Of a stretch of 64,000 nucleotides of DNA, positions 11,201 to 19,359 are shown piece by piece. The stretch is taken from positions 107,343 to 171,342 of the forward strand of contig JAIBAX010000002.1 in the NCBI GenBank assembly GCA_019694955.1, read 5' to 3'. Both the position numbers and the translations under genes were made by a program. Position 1 is the first letter of the stretch. Each line of letters begins with the position of its first letter. The notes below the pieces were generated by a model that ran no database searches, had not been told where the DNA came from, and saw nothing but the letters and a program-made list of their open reading frames with translations. This DNA is from Chitinophagales bacterium (lineage in GTDB: Bacteria; Bacteroidota; Bacteroidia; Chitinophagales; JADIYW01).

Positions 11201-11449
11201 GGTAGTGTATCCAATGTATTGGAATTCTAATTCTTTCACATCCTTTGGAACGGATAGTGAATACTTACCATCAATGTCTGTTACTGTACCGATGGAAGTG
11301 CCTTTTCCAATTACACTTACACCGATGAGTGGCTCCCCATTGGCTCCATCTGTAACCGTACCGGAAACGGTACGATTCTGAGCCATCACCTGAACCGTCA
11401 TTAGCAGTCCAAGTAGCCATAAAAACGTTCTTTTCATAGATCCTGTCAT
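8234..11449 (-). CDS. SusC/RagA-family TonB-linked outer-membrane transporter
   Basis: A 1071-residue outer-membrane receptor. After a signal peptide ending MAQ come a carboxypeptidase D regulatory-like domain (TVSGTVTDGANGEPLIGVSV, about residues 27-110), the TonB plug (ALSALQGKVAGLKINKSGG and ALIVVDGVIV, then DIETITVLKGPAATTLYGS, about 130-250) and a 22-strand barrel ending in Phe, as outer-membrane proteins do. It imports a ligand captured by the SusD partner using TonB energy. Codon 5 is also Met (11437) and starts MKRTFLW; either start gives a good signal peptide. A TAnnTTTG element lies 33 bp upstream. The substrate cannot be told from the sequence. Confidence 0.95.
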   Translation of the reverse strand: MTGSMKRTFLWLLGLLMTVQVMAQNRTVSGTVTDGANGEPLIGVSVIGKGTSIGTVTDIDGKYSLSVPKDVKELEFQYIGYTTITKTIIALTMDVTMTSEGEIFEEVEIVGSYGISTNKGEVSYSNAQVKSEDLATSGSPNALSALQGKVAGLKINKSGGNINSSTRVVLRGESSFSGNNNALIVVDGVIVNNSAFSGGDNSGASNVDYGNRGNDINPDDIETITVLKGPAATTLYGSAGNGGVIMITTKGGKGATQKMKVNYGTSFTVESPYILFQRQDQFGQGLWANTPERGTIDLGENFSWGPRLDGVVRPWTSPVEVNGVLTQLERPYSNIDNQLESFFNTGTTWTNNLSFEGGVKDKFSYYASFNYVDNKGIVPNTWMKRYGFTVNANAQLSEKLALESSVKYIKTNQRGNIEGASFTTNPAYFTALQTPVNIPFNELRDYNSPYHDFTGYYGSYTVNPYYFLDNYVNINEADNLIGTIALKFKPMKDLELVSRVGNNFVIGNTYESVPVYSYAPHDVLIDLGGGLLGFSTRDRSNNSNVGSYNESFNKLNVLDLNNYANYKKNWDKFSLGLIGGVNINDFSQRSVTGSTQGGLVTPGFYNLSNSIETPQSTNTIGRSRTIRTYGSMNVGLWNALYLEYSAANEWSSTLPSGNRGFFYQSGGLSFIVSEFFKTKWVNNIKLRANVGTQGGGAPRYASNSIFVANPTIFNSGNYNVQFPFAGIPGFTTGNTIGNPDLTPEKSITYEGGIDVDLLENRLGVEYTYYHIQNKSLIVNVSLPSSSGFTRTIVNVGQMTNKGHELTVRVSPIKGLVKDFNWDLNFNFTKNKNNVDKITDDVDEISLSTGATQVIVKEGYPFGTFKSEQYKRDDQGRIVVGATGIPVVDVNQAYYGSYQPKYIMGASTNLSWKGLSFNILFDIKRGGIFYSQSKFYGDFNGTTLSSTENDRAPWVVPNSVLADGTQNTTPIGDVSTYWANLPDNVNLIDASFVKLREVGLHYSLPAKVFNNSVVSGISVGFVGYNLKFWLPEENQYADPEVSSFGLNGNVQSFETASNPPSRSMGVDFKITF

Positions 11450-11481
11450 GTTTTGTTATTTAATCTTAAATTAGGTTAAAA

Positions 11482-11489
11482 CAAAGTTA
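11482..11489 (-). promoter_or_regulatory. -7 element upstream of the susC-like gene
   Basis: TAACTTTG on the minus strand fits TAnnTTTG. It is 33 bp upstream of the first possible start codon; no convincing -33 element is seen. Confidence 0.45.
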
Positions 11490-11985
11490 ACCGCAAAACT
11501 ATTAATTTTTTTTAACAAAAAAACTAATTCTTCACTTTTTTAACGTTTTACCCTAATAATTCTTTAAAATACCCATTTATAATTGCTTATCCCTTCTTTG
11601 ATATTACGAGAGACTGTATTTTGTTGGCTAAAGTTGCATTCTGTTGTTCGTTTTTTTAGTTTCTTTTGGGTAAGTATTCACTTTTATACATGTCGTTGTG
11701 GATTTTTGTCTCAAACTTGTATAAATCCTATACAACCAATATTGGTCTGTTTCTTTAAAACTAACTATCATTCGTTATTGTTTCGCATAGGGATAGAGGA
11801 GCAACCGTGTGCGACGAAAGCCCGACCCTTTAGGGGATGCGCCAAAATAATAATAAGAAATTAATTACTATTTGCTGTTTTGTGTCTATGAAATTGTGTT
11901 TATTCAAGGCTGAAGTATGCTAAAGTGACTCTATAAATCGTTAAAAAACAAATTCATTGCTTTATCTTTACACAAATTCTTTACT
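11490..11985. other. Gene-free divergent intergenic region with two adjacent dyads
   Basis: About 500 bp between the susC-like gene and the plus-strand epimerase gene. Two dyads lie back to back: TTGTATA-AATCC-TATACAA at 11717-11735 and ACCAATATTGGT at 11735-11746. A GC-richer patch at about 11797-11847 contains CCCTTTAGGG. Near the right end TATCTTTA (close to TAnnTTTG) lies about 20 bp before the next start codon. No credible gene is seen. Confidence 0.5.
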
Positions 11986-12435
11986 ATGATACAAGGTGTG
12001 GTGATTACTCCTATGAAAAAAATTTGCGATGACCGGGGACGTATTATGCATATTGTGAAATCCTCAGACGATGTTTTTACTCAGTTTGGCGAGGTCTACT
12101 GCTCTACTGTTTATCCTGGTATCGTGAAAGGATGGCATATTCATGATAAAATGACCTTGAACTATGTGGTGCTGAAAGGCATGATAAAGTTTGTATTGTT
12201 TGATGATAGAAAAGAATCTCCCACTTATCAGCAAATTCAAGAGGTTTGTTTAGGCGACCACAATTATGTTCGCGTTACTGTGCCGCCCGGTGTTTGGAAT
12301 GGGTTTATGGGCTTGGGTACTGAGGAGGCTTTGGTAATAAACTTAACTGACATTCCTCATGACCCAACTGAAATCCATCGATTAGACCCCCATGAGAATC
12401 ATATTCCATATGCTTGGGCGGTGAAGGATAGATGA
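11986..12435 (+). CDS. dTDP-4-dehydrorhamnose 3,5-epimerase-family protein (RmlC-like cupin)
   Basis: A 149-residue cupin, shorter than the roughly 180 residues of classical RmlC. The segment VYCSTVYPGIVKGWHIH holds the family's first conserved His (GWHIH), and VPPGVWNGF corresponds to VPPGxxHGF, with Asn in place of the usual His. Classical RmlC converts dTDP-4-keto-6-deoxyglucose to the rhamnose epimer during surface polysaccharide synthesis. Because of the short length and altered VPPG motif this member may act on another sugar nucleotide or be a ketoisomerase-like relative. It precedes an NAD-dependent epimerase gene, so the two probably serve one sugar pathway. Confidence 0.8.
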   Translation: MIQGVVITPMKKICDDRGRIMHIVKSSDDVFTQFGEVYCSTVYPGIVKGWHIHDKMTLNYVVLKGMIKFVLFDDRKESPTYQQIQEVCLGDHNYVRVTVPPGVWNGFMGLGTEEALVINLTDIPHDPTEIHRLDPHENHIPYAWAVKDR

Positions 12436-12440
12436 TGGTG

Positions 12441-12610
12441 GTTCACAGTTCACGGAGATTTGGAAATTTGGAAATTTGGAAATGTGAGAATGGTTGCAAG
12501 ACGCAATACGAATATCGTTGGACGAATTTTGTTCACGGTTCACAGATGACGGTTCACAGTTCATGGTTCGGTCAATGGTCAATGGTCAATGGTCAATGGA
12601 CAATGGTCAA
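12441..12610. repeat. Clustered short tandem repeats between two sugar genes
   Basis: Three kinds of short repeat are packed here: GTTCACAGTTCACGG-like units (12441-12455 and about 12530-12569), three copies of the 8-mer ATTTGGAA (12458-12481), and five copies of the 7-mer GGTCAAT (the fifth is GGACAAT) plus a partial sixth at 12570-12610. The 7-mer array ends 24 bp before the next start codon, so any promoter for that gene would include or touch it. Confidence 0.85.
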
Positions 12611-12634
12611 ACGTTATACTAAAATGGATAAATT

Positions 12635-13570
12635 ATGAAAATTCTTATTACTGGTGGTTTTGGCAATCTTGGATCTTGGTTGGTGCGACATTTCTGTTCT
12701 GCTGGGCATGAGGTTTCGATTCTTGCCAGACAAAGAAAGTCTTTTTTGGATGCATTTCCCTTTGAGTTTATTCCATGTGATATTGGTTCTTCTGCTTCTT
12801 GTGAGGATGCATTAAAAGGGAGAAGCTTTGATGTTGTCATACATACTGCGAGCTATAACGACACTTTTCTCCCGCAATATAACGAACGGGCACTGCAAAT
12901 TAATACATTGGGGACAAGAAATATCCTTCAACATCTGAATAAAGCCGACTTAAAGAATTTTATTTATCTCTCCACTTTTCATGTGTATGGGGCTTCTTCT
13001 GGAACAATTACGGAAAAAACGCCGCCACAACCTATACATGACTATGCCACTACGCACCTATTTGGAGAAATTTATGTGGAACAATTTAGTAGAACGCATA
13101 GGTTACCCTACACGATTATCCGGCTTACCAATTCTTATGGTTGCCCAATAGATGTACATTCTGACAAGTGGTATTTGGTTTTAAATGATCTTGCTAGAAT
13201 GGCTTTTGAAAAACAAATGATTGTGCTTAAATCAAATGGTCGCCCTTCCAGAGATTTTATTTGGATGGGAACGGTATGTAAGGTTTTTGAGTTAATTGCT
13301 CAGCTGGATATTGCACCAAGGGATGTGTTTAATCTATCTGGAGAGCAATCTTATACTATGTTGAATATTGCTCAGGAAGTTAAAATTGCGTATGCACTTT
13401 ATTCTGGTAATGAAATTGAGATATCTGTCAACGAAAATGATACCAATGATTATCCCAGTGATTTGTTGGTGGACGCTTCTAAACTAAAACGAATCATTCC
13501 CTATGAAGATACGCCTGTTTTCCAAAATGAAGCTATACAAATTTTTAATCTTCTTGCAAGAAATAAGTGA
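12635..13570 (+). CDS. NAD-dependent epimerase/dehydratase (extended SDR)
   Basis: A 311-residue extended short-chain dehydrogenase/reductase. The N-terminal Rossmann motif is ITGGFGNLGSWL (GxxGxxG, residues 4-15). The downstream YxxxK tyrosine region reads HDYATTHLFGE, where Lys is replaced by His (YATTH), an unusual change in the active-site pair. Family members modify or reduce nucleotide sugars. It probably works with the RmlC-like gene upstream, from which it is separated by about 200 bp of short repeats. The exact substrate is unknown. Confidence 0.82.
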   Translation: MKILITGGFGNLGSWLVRHFCSAGHEVSILARQRKSFLDAFPFEFIPCDIGSSASCEDALKGRSFDVVIHTASYNDTFLPQYNERALQINTLGTRNILQHLNKADLKNFIYLSTFHVYGASSGTITEKTPPQPIHDYATTHLFGEIYVEQFSRTHRLPYTIIRLTNSYGCPIDVHSDKWYLVLNDLARMAFEKQMIVLKSNGRPSRDFIWMGTVCKVFELIAQLDIAPRDVFNLSGEQSYTMLNIAQEVKIAYALYSGNEIEISVNENDTNDYPSDLLVDASKLKRIIPYEDTPVFQNEAIQIFNLLARNK

Positions 13571-13684
13571 AAGCGTAAATTTCCCAAAATTGCATTGGCG
13601 AAAGAGCCCGGTGAAACAAGCTATTGAAGCCCGTTTATCCTTGTTGTTTAGCTGAAAACTTTGCTATTTTTTTTGATAAATAAA

Positions 13685-13710
13685 AGAGGCTGCCCATATA
13701 GACAGCCTCT
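13685..13710 (-). terminator. Intrinsic terminator of the M4 protease gene
   Basis: AGAGGCTG (13685-13692) pairs perfectly with CAGCCTCT (13703-13710). On the minus strand the stem is followed by TTTTATTTATC. It lies about 27 bp after the protease stop. Confidence 0.8.
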
Positions 13711-13736
13711 ACATAAATATAATGGTGATTAAGCTT

Positions 13737-16253
13737 TTATTTGGCTACAACAAATCTCTCTGTAAGGGTATTAAAACCTCCTTCAATGTTTACAATGTAA
13801 ACACCATTAGATAAATCGTTTAGATGTATGGATACTTGTTGTCCATCTTCTAATTGCATTTGTTGTGCAATAACCACTCTACCGGTAACATCTAACACTT
13901 TTACAAGAGCATTATTAATGGTTTCCCCAGCGTAACTAATATTCAATTCTGTTGTTGCCGGAGAAGGATAGAGCGTAATGCTATTTACTTCTTCGCCAGT
14001 AGTTCCTAGCGTTTGAACAGTTGGTGTTGAGGTGGTACTAAATCCAATTGCTGTAGAGTATGCTTTCCAAACACCACTACACTTTGAGCGAACTTTTACC
14101 GTATAGTTTGCATTTTGAGCAAGACCGGTGATATTATAAGAACTTTCTGTGTTGGCGACAATTTTCTTAGTGAAAGTTGATACATTGTTTCTTTTATATG
14201 CCACTTCATACTCATCCACGCCGGATTGTGGTGTCCAAGTAACAGTAGCACCTGAATTTGTTATGTTGGAGACGGCTACTCCTTTCACTTGTCCGCAAGC
14301 ACTAAAACATCCTGTTGTAGTGAAGTTTGCTATGGAAGATGTTCCTGTACCGGTTGTGCAAGTAGAAATAATTCTTACTTGATATGCAGTACATGCTGTT
14401 AACCCACTTATTGCAATTGGAGAGGCTGTTCCGGTTCCTTTTTGCGTCCATGATGTTCCATTTGTAGATACTTCAACTGTGTACGATGTTGGACCAGATG
14501 CTGTTGTAAAATTTACGGAAGCGGATGTGTTTGTAATTGAATTGGCAGAAACAGCTGTAGCTGCTCCACAAGAGCCACCACTGCCTCCACATGCTTCGCC
14601 AACCCAAACGGCATACCAAGCGTCTTTAACGGCACATGCTTCTGGAGAACCTACACCATATAAATCTTCTGCTGCTTGAATAGTATATGTTCTTGCATTG
14701 GCATATTTTGTTGATGCTGTCATGTAAACATCTTCTGCGCGGAATGTAATTAACTCTGCTTTTTCGATGCCGATACCACTTACGGTATAAGCAAAACCTT
14801 TATCATTTGTACCGCTTCCACCTTCTGACAACAGGTAGAACCAAAAGTTCATCACACCACTATTGGTATGAACACCGCCGTTGTCTACCCATGAGCCTGT
14901 ACTCACCCATTTAGTGCCTTTGTAGGTGTCGGGTTGTGCTTCGGAGTTTGGATTACTCATAGAACGCAAGCCGTTATGACCTGATCTTTTGTCTATCTCT
15001 TCACCTATTTGCCAGATTTCTTTTTCTGGGGCGGCAAAATTTTCAACACAAGCTCCCCAAATATCGGATAGGGCTTCATTTATCGCTCCTGATTCGCCTT
15101 GATATGTTAAGTTGGCTGTACTGGAGCACACTCCATGTCCAATTTCATGACCACATACATCTAATGATGTTAAAGGCCAAAATGTTGTTGCACCATCGCC
15201 ATATGTCATTCTTGATCCATCCCAAAAAGCATTTTCATAGTTTGAACTATAATGCACATAACTTTTTATTGTACCACCATTGCCATTGAAAGAGTTTCTA
15301 TTGTGTACCTGATCCCAGTAATCCCACACCATTTCGGCACCCCAGTGTGCATCTAAGCCAGCATTGTCTTTAGCCGTATTATTAAATTCAGCATCTGTCC
15401 AGTTATTATCGTTGTCAGAAAAAAGTGTTGCTGTACCATAGTTGGTGCCTTTTTTCATGTTATACGTTTCTACTTTCCTATTTCCACTTTCAGATGTAGT
15501 GAAGTTTGTACCAGTGCTATTTGCTGTTATTTGTCTAGTTCCACTGTATCTTGTTGCTGCTGTTCCCAATGCATCTGCGTGATGTATCAATGGATTAACG
15601 AAAAGTATTCTCCCATCTTGAGCATCTACATAAACATGCCCTCTAGAAATTGGTTCTTGCGCATAGACATCAAATTTATAGGCAAGTTTAACACCTGTGC
15701 CATTATAATAGTCTTCAACGAAAACCAATTCTGCTTTAGGATAGAATGTTGCATTCTTATCTCCCGACTCTGCTTTAATGAAGGCCTCTTCTTCTGCTAC
15801 TTGCCACTTATAGGTTTTTGCTCCTACATGTGTTAACGCCTTTTGTAAAGCGGCATCTTCTGTAATAGAAGGAATGGTAGACGTTCCTTCGTTTACCGGA
15901 ACAAAATCTCCATTGGCAATGATTGGTTTACCGTTCATGTAATGAACATTGTAGGTTGCAAACTCAACTTTTATGCCGTTATAATATTGTTGGAACTTCT
16001 GGTGCTGAAACCCTTTAGAATCTGTTCCTTGGCGATATACTTCGTAAGTGTCCGATTCCTTTAATGGAAGGACTTGCTTTAATACTTCCACACCCGTTCC
16101 GGAGATTTTGCGATCCGTAGAACCATCTTCAAATTTTACATATGTCGGATTGCCCCTTTCATCCAACTCTGTGAGGTTGCCAACGGCAAAGATGTTGAGG
16201 CTTAGTCCAACACCCAATAACATTGGACTTAATCTACTAAAAAACTTTTTCAT
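13737..16253 (-). CDS. Secreted thermolysin-like (M4) metalloprotease with fibronectin III domains and T9SS sorting domain
   Basis: Translation probably begins at the ATG at 16253 (MKKFFSRLSP), giving 838 residues; the in-frame ATG at 16292 lies upstream of the -7 promoter element and would spoil the signal peptide. After the signal peptide come FTP and PepSY propeptide domains, then the M4 catalytic domain with CGHEIGHG (zinc ligands, about residue 370 from this start) and GAINEALSD carrying the third ligand. Two fibronectin III domains and a type A T9SS sorting domain (LYPSPATTELNI...LSNGVYIVNI) end the protein. It is an exported protease that degrades external protein. Confidence 0.95.
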   Translation of the reverse strand: MKKFFSRLSPMLLGVGLSLNIFAVGNLTELDERGNPTYVKFEDGSTDRKISGTGVEVLKQVLPLKESDTYEVYRQGTDSKGFQHQKFQQYYNGIKVEFATYNVHYMNGKPIIANGDFVPVNEGTSTIPSITEDAALQKALTHVGAKTYKWQVAEEEAFIKAESGDKNATFYPKAELVFVEDYYNGTGVKLAYKFDVYAQEPISRGHVYVDAQDGRILFVNPLIHHADALGTAATRYSGTRQITANSTGTNFTTSESGNRKVETYNMKKGTNYGTATLFSDNDNNWTDAEFNNTAKDNAGLDAHWGAEMVWDYWDQVHNRNSFNGNGGTIKSYVHYSSNYENAFWDGSRMTYGDGATTFWPLTSLDVCGHEIGHGVCSSTANLTYQGESGAINEALSDIWGACVENFAAPEKEIWQIGEEIDKRSGHNGLRSMSNPNSEAQPDTYKGTKWVSTGSWVDNGGVHTNSGVMNFWFYLLSEGGSGTNDKGFAYTVSGIGIEKAELITFRAEDVYMTASTKYANARTYTIQAAEDLYGVGSPEACAVKDAWYAVWVGEACGGSGGSCGAATAVSANSITNTSASVNFTTASGPTSYTVEVSTNGTSWTQKGTGTASPIAISGLTACTAYQVRIISTCTTGTGTSSIANFTTTGCFSACGQVKGVAVSNITNSGATVTWTPQSGVDEYEVAYKRNNVSTFTKKIVANTESSYNITGLAQNANYTVKVRSKCSGVWKAYSTAIGFSTTSTPTVQTLGTTGEEVNSITLYPSPATTELNISYAGETINNALVKVLDVTGRVVIAQQMQLEDGQQVSIHLNDLSNGVYIVNIEGGFNTLTERFVVAK

Positions 16254-16279
16254 GATTAACTTTGATTTGTTATGAAATG

Positions 16280-16287
16280 CAAAGTTA
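16280..16287 (-). promoter_or_regulatory. -7 element for the M4 protease gene
   Basis: TAACTTTG on the minus strand fits TAnnTTTG and lies 26 bp upstream of the ATG at 16253. It supports that start over the one at 16292. Confidence 0.5.
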
Positions 16288-16391
16288 AACAATAATTAAG
16301 AAAAAAAAGCGTTGCTCCGAATTTTAACTTTTAGGCGAAAAACTATTTGAAATCTTTTTTGTCCACAGTCGACCACCGTGGTTCTAAAATT

Positions 16392-18446
16392 TTATTTCTC
16401 CTCTATCCTTTCAAAATTTGACAACCCGCACTGAAGAAAATCTTTATACTCTTTTTTGTTAGGGGTATAAGCTACAGGCGTATTCAGTATTACCAAATCT
16501 TGGTTGAGTAAAACATAGTACGGTTGTGAGTTTTTCTTAAAATGTTTTGCTTCGAAATCACTCCATTTCTGACCGACATTGGTAATCTTTTTAAGGGTTC
16601 CGGTATTTCCGGAAGTATATTGCTCAGCAATAGGGAGTTCTTTTCTATCGTCTACATACAAGGATATTAACACATACTTTTGTATCAATTTATTCACTTC
16701 TGGGTCTGTCCAAACGGTTTCTTCCATTTTTCTGCAATTTACACAGCCGTAGCCGGTAAAGTCTATCATTATTGGTTTGTTCACTTGCTTGGCAAAGGCA
16801 AGACCTTCTTCAAAATCATGAAAACAATCCAGACCTGCCGGACAACCGTGGTTTTTGGGTCCCCAAAAATTATAATGAACAGGCGGAGCAATTCCGCTCA
16901 ACAATTTCAAGGGCTTGTAAGTAAATCCTGTGCATAAATAGGCGGTAAATGCTAAAGATAAAATGCCGAAAATTGCCCTCACCACACCTATTCTCTCTTT
17001 TACTTTGTTGAATTTCAATACGCCTAAAAGGAATAATCCCAAGGATAAAAATACCAATATCCAAATGATGAGGAAAGGCTCGATCCTTAATATTCCCCAA
17101 TTTTGTACCATGTCGGCTGTTGATAGAAATTTCATTGCCAGCGCAATTTCTAAGAAACCTAAAGACTTTTTCACTGTTTCTAACCAACCTCCGGATTTAG
17201 GAATGGATTGCATCATTTTGGGAAATATGGCAAACAACATAAAAGGCAACGCCAATGCCATAGAAAATCCCAACATGCCGACCAATGGACGTAGTGGGAA
17301 GATGCCGAAAAGGGTATTGCCTTTTCCAAAAGCGGCTTCCACCAGCAAATTTCCAACCAATGGACCCGTGCAACTGAATGAAACAATCACTAAAGTGAAT
17401 GCCATGAAGAAAATACCCAAATATCCTCCACGAGAAGCCAATGCATCTGTTTTATTCGCCCAAGTATAGGGTAGTGTTATCTCAAACAACCCAAAAAAGG
17501 ACAGTCCGAAGATGATAAAAATTATGGCGAAGACAATGTTTACCCAGACATTGGTAGAAAACTCATTTAATGCTGTTGACCCAAACACCAAGGTGAAAAA
17601 CATCCCAATAAACACATATATCAAAATGATGGAGAGACCGTAGAGCAACGCCATTTTAACACCTTTGCCGGATTTTAAAAACATGGAAACAGTAAGTGGC
17701 AATAATGGAAAAACGCAAGGTGTCAGCAAAGCAAAGAAACCACTTATTAGCCCCAACAAAAATATCATCCACAAGCTTTTAGCATCTTTCTCCGTCTTAC
17801 ACACATCCTGAGATTTCGACCAATCAAATTTGATATCGTTGAGGGCGGTTTTGGGTTGTAGGTTTGCTAGGCTGTCGAGGGTGGATTGGGAAACGGTATC
17901 TGTTTTTTGATCTATAGTGTCATCAATAATTTCATTTTCGCTCGCTTTTGCGAAATCTATTGTTAGTGACTTTGTTTCTGGCGGAAAACAGGCTTGTTCA
18001 TCACAGGCTTGAAAAAATATTTCGGTTTCTAACTTAGTCTTGAAGTTCTTGGATTGTATTTTTTGTTTAATGATGGCTTCATTTTCTAAGTATGTAACTG
18101 CCATATCATCCCACATGGGGTCTTTTTTAACTTTTCTTACCCCTTTTACTTCAATTGGCTTTCCAATAAACTTAACATCTTTATTGGTTTTAAACCTGAT
18201 TTCTGTTGCCGTCGGCTTAAAATTACTTTCATTTTCAGGCAAATACAACCCATAAATATGGTATCCTTTTGCAAACTTGCCAATGATTGATATCTCAAAA
18301 GTATCTGCACCTAAATGCTCCACTTTATAAGACCATTTCACAGGATCTACCATTGCTTGATCATCACTCTGTGCATCAAAGCTAATCTGACCAAAAGCGG
18401 CAAAAGAAAGGAAAAGATATAGTAGCGATAACACCTGCTTTTTCAT
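16392..18446 (-). CDS. DsbD-like thiol:disulfide interchange protein
   Basis: A 684-residue membrane protein with DsbD architecture. A signal peptide (ending FAAFGQ) leads to a periplasmic domain with a Cys pair (CDEQAC, residues 148-153), then eight or so membrane helices with the CcdA-type cysteines in LTPCVFPLLP and SFSCTGPLVGN, then a C-terminal thioredoxin domain with CVNC (568-571). It carries electrons from cytoplasmic thioredoxin to periplasmic partners that reduce disulfides or mature c-type cytochromes. It is 93 bp after purQ on the same strand; a shared transcript is possible but the functions are unrelated. Confidence 0.92.
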   Translation of the reverse strand: MKKQVLSLLYLFLSFAAFGQISFDAQSDDQAMVDPVKWSYKVEHLGADTFEISIIGKFAKGYHIYGLYLPENESNFKPTATEIRFKTNKDVKFIGKPIEVKGVRKVKKDPMWDDMAVTYLENEAIIKQKIQSKNFKTKLETEIFFQACDEQACFPPETKSLTIDFAKASENEIIDDTIDQKTDTVSQSTLDSLANLQPKTALNDIKFDWSKSQDVCKTEKDAKSLWMIFLLGLISGFFALLTPCVFPLLPLTVSMFLKSGKGVKMALLYGLSIILIYVFIGMFFTLVFGSTALNEFSTNVWVNIVFAIIFIIFGLSFFGLFEITLPYTWANKTDALASRGGYLGIFFMAFTLVIVSFSCTGPLVGNLLVEAAFGKGNTLFGIFPLRPLVGMLGFSMALALPFMLFAIFPKMMQSIPKSGGWLETVKKSLGFLEIALAMKFLSTADMVQNWGILRIEPFLIIWILVFLSLGLFLLGVLKFNKVKERIGVVRAIFGILSLAFTAYLCTGFTYKPLKLLSGIAPPVHYNFWGPKNHGCPAGLDCFHDFEEGLAFAKQVNKPIMIDFTGYGCVNCRKMEETVWTDPEVNKLIQKYVLISLYVDDRKELPIAEQYTSGNTGTLKKITNVGQKWSDFEAKHFKKNSQPYYVLLNQDLVILNTPVAYTPNKKEYKDFLQCGLSNFERIEEK

Positions 18447-18539
18447 ATATATTATTTATTCTTTGGTCTTAAAAATTTATGAGACCTTACAATATGGACA
18501 AAAATACAAGTAAATCAGCGAAAAAGCGGTGTAGAAACT

Positions 18540-19244
18540 TTATACAGTTGTTAAAATTCCTAAAAGCGACTCAAATAGAACTTTTCCATCGGTATTCCCT
18601 AAGATGGATTCTGCTGCTCTTTCAGGGTGTGGCATCATCCCGAATACATTTCTGTTTGCATTGCAAATTCCTGCAATATTCTCTAGGGAGCCATTCGGAT
18701 TACTATCCGCATGTATGGTGCCATGGTTATCACAATATTTAAAAAGAATCTGATCATTTGCCTTCAGCGAAGCCAATGTTTCCTCATTGCAATAATATCT
18801 ACCTTCGGCGTGAGCAATGGGGATATTGAGTGGTTTGCCGATTTCACATTGTTCTGTTATGGCACTTTTATGGGTAGTAGCTGTAATGTATTGGTTTTGA
18901 CAGATAAACAAGCGGTTATTATTGCGCAACAAGGCTCCCGGTAAAAGTCCGGACTCACATAGTACTTGAAAGCCATTGCAAATGCCCCAAACCTTGCCAC
19001 CTTTATTGGCAAACTCAACGACTTCTTTCATAATAGGCGAAAAACGTGCAATGGCACCACAGCGCAAATAATCGCCATACGAAAATCCACCCGGTAAAAC
19101 AATGCAATCATCTGTTGTAAGTCCTTGCAAATCATGGTCTTTGTGCCATAGTTCTTTGGTTTCACAACCCATTACGTTGCGCAAAACATGCACCATGTCT
19201 TGATCACAATTAGACCCCGGAAAAATAACTACACCAAATTTCAT
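18540..19244 (-). CDS. purQ: Phosphoribosylformylglycinamidine synthase, glutaminase subunit PurQ
   Basis: A 234-residue class I glutamine amidotransferase. The nucleophile is Cys89 in [10 protein letters not shown]; the His-Glu pair is in [10 protein letters not shown] near the C-terminus; the start [14 protein letters not shown] is typical of PurQ. It supplies ammonia to PurL in the fourth step of purine synthesis. A stand-alone PurQ implies the three-part PurS/PurQ/PurL enzyme rather than the fused large form; neither partner is in the window. A TATTTTTG promoter element lies 26 bp upstream. Confidence 0.96.
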   Translation of the reverse strand: MKFGVVIFPGSNCDQDMVHVLRNVMGCETKELWHKDHDLQGLTTDDCIVLPGGFSYGDYLRCGAIARFSPIMKEVVEFANKGGKVWGICNGFQVLCESGLLPGALLRNNNRLFICQNQYITATTHKSAITEQCEIGKPLNIPIAHAEGRYYCNEETLASLKANDQILFKYCDNHGTIHADSNPNGSLENIAGICNANRNVFGMMPHPERAAESILGNTDGKVLFESLLGILTTV

Positions 19245-19269
19245 ACAGATAATTTAAGTCTTGAGGCTA

Positions 19270-19277
19270 CAAAAATA
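19270..19277 (-). promoter_or_regulatory. -7 element for purQ
   Basis: TATTTTTG on the minus strand fits TAnnTTTG, 26 bp upstream of the purQ ATG. No clear -33 element is visible. Confidence 0.4.
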
Positions 19278-19359
19278 AGAATATTCTATATCTGGGTTGT
19301 AAGAAAATATTGTTTTTCAAAAAACATCCCTATATTTCATTAATTAAAATTGTGTATGC

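Noticed and set aside
11583..11864. 93-codon plus-strand frame in the gap after the susC-like gene
   Set aside because: Aromatic- and Cys-rich composition, no promoter, and it runs through palindromes and a GC-rich patch.
12432..12638. 68-codon frame between the two sugar genes
   Set aside because: It is made almost wholly of the short tandem repeats, which explains its repetitive composition.
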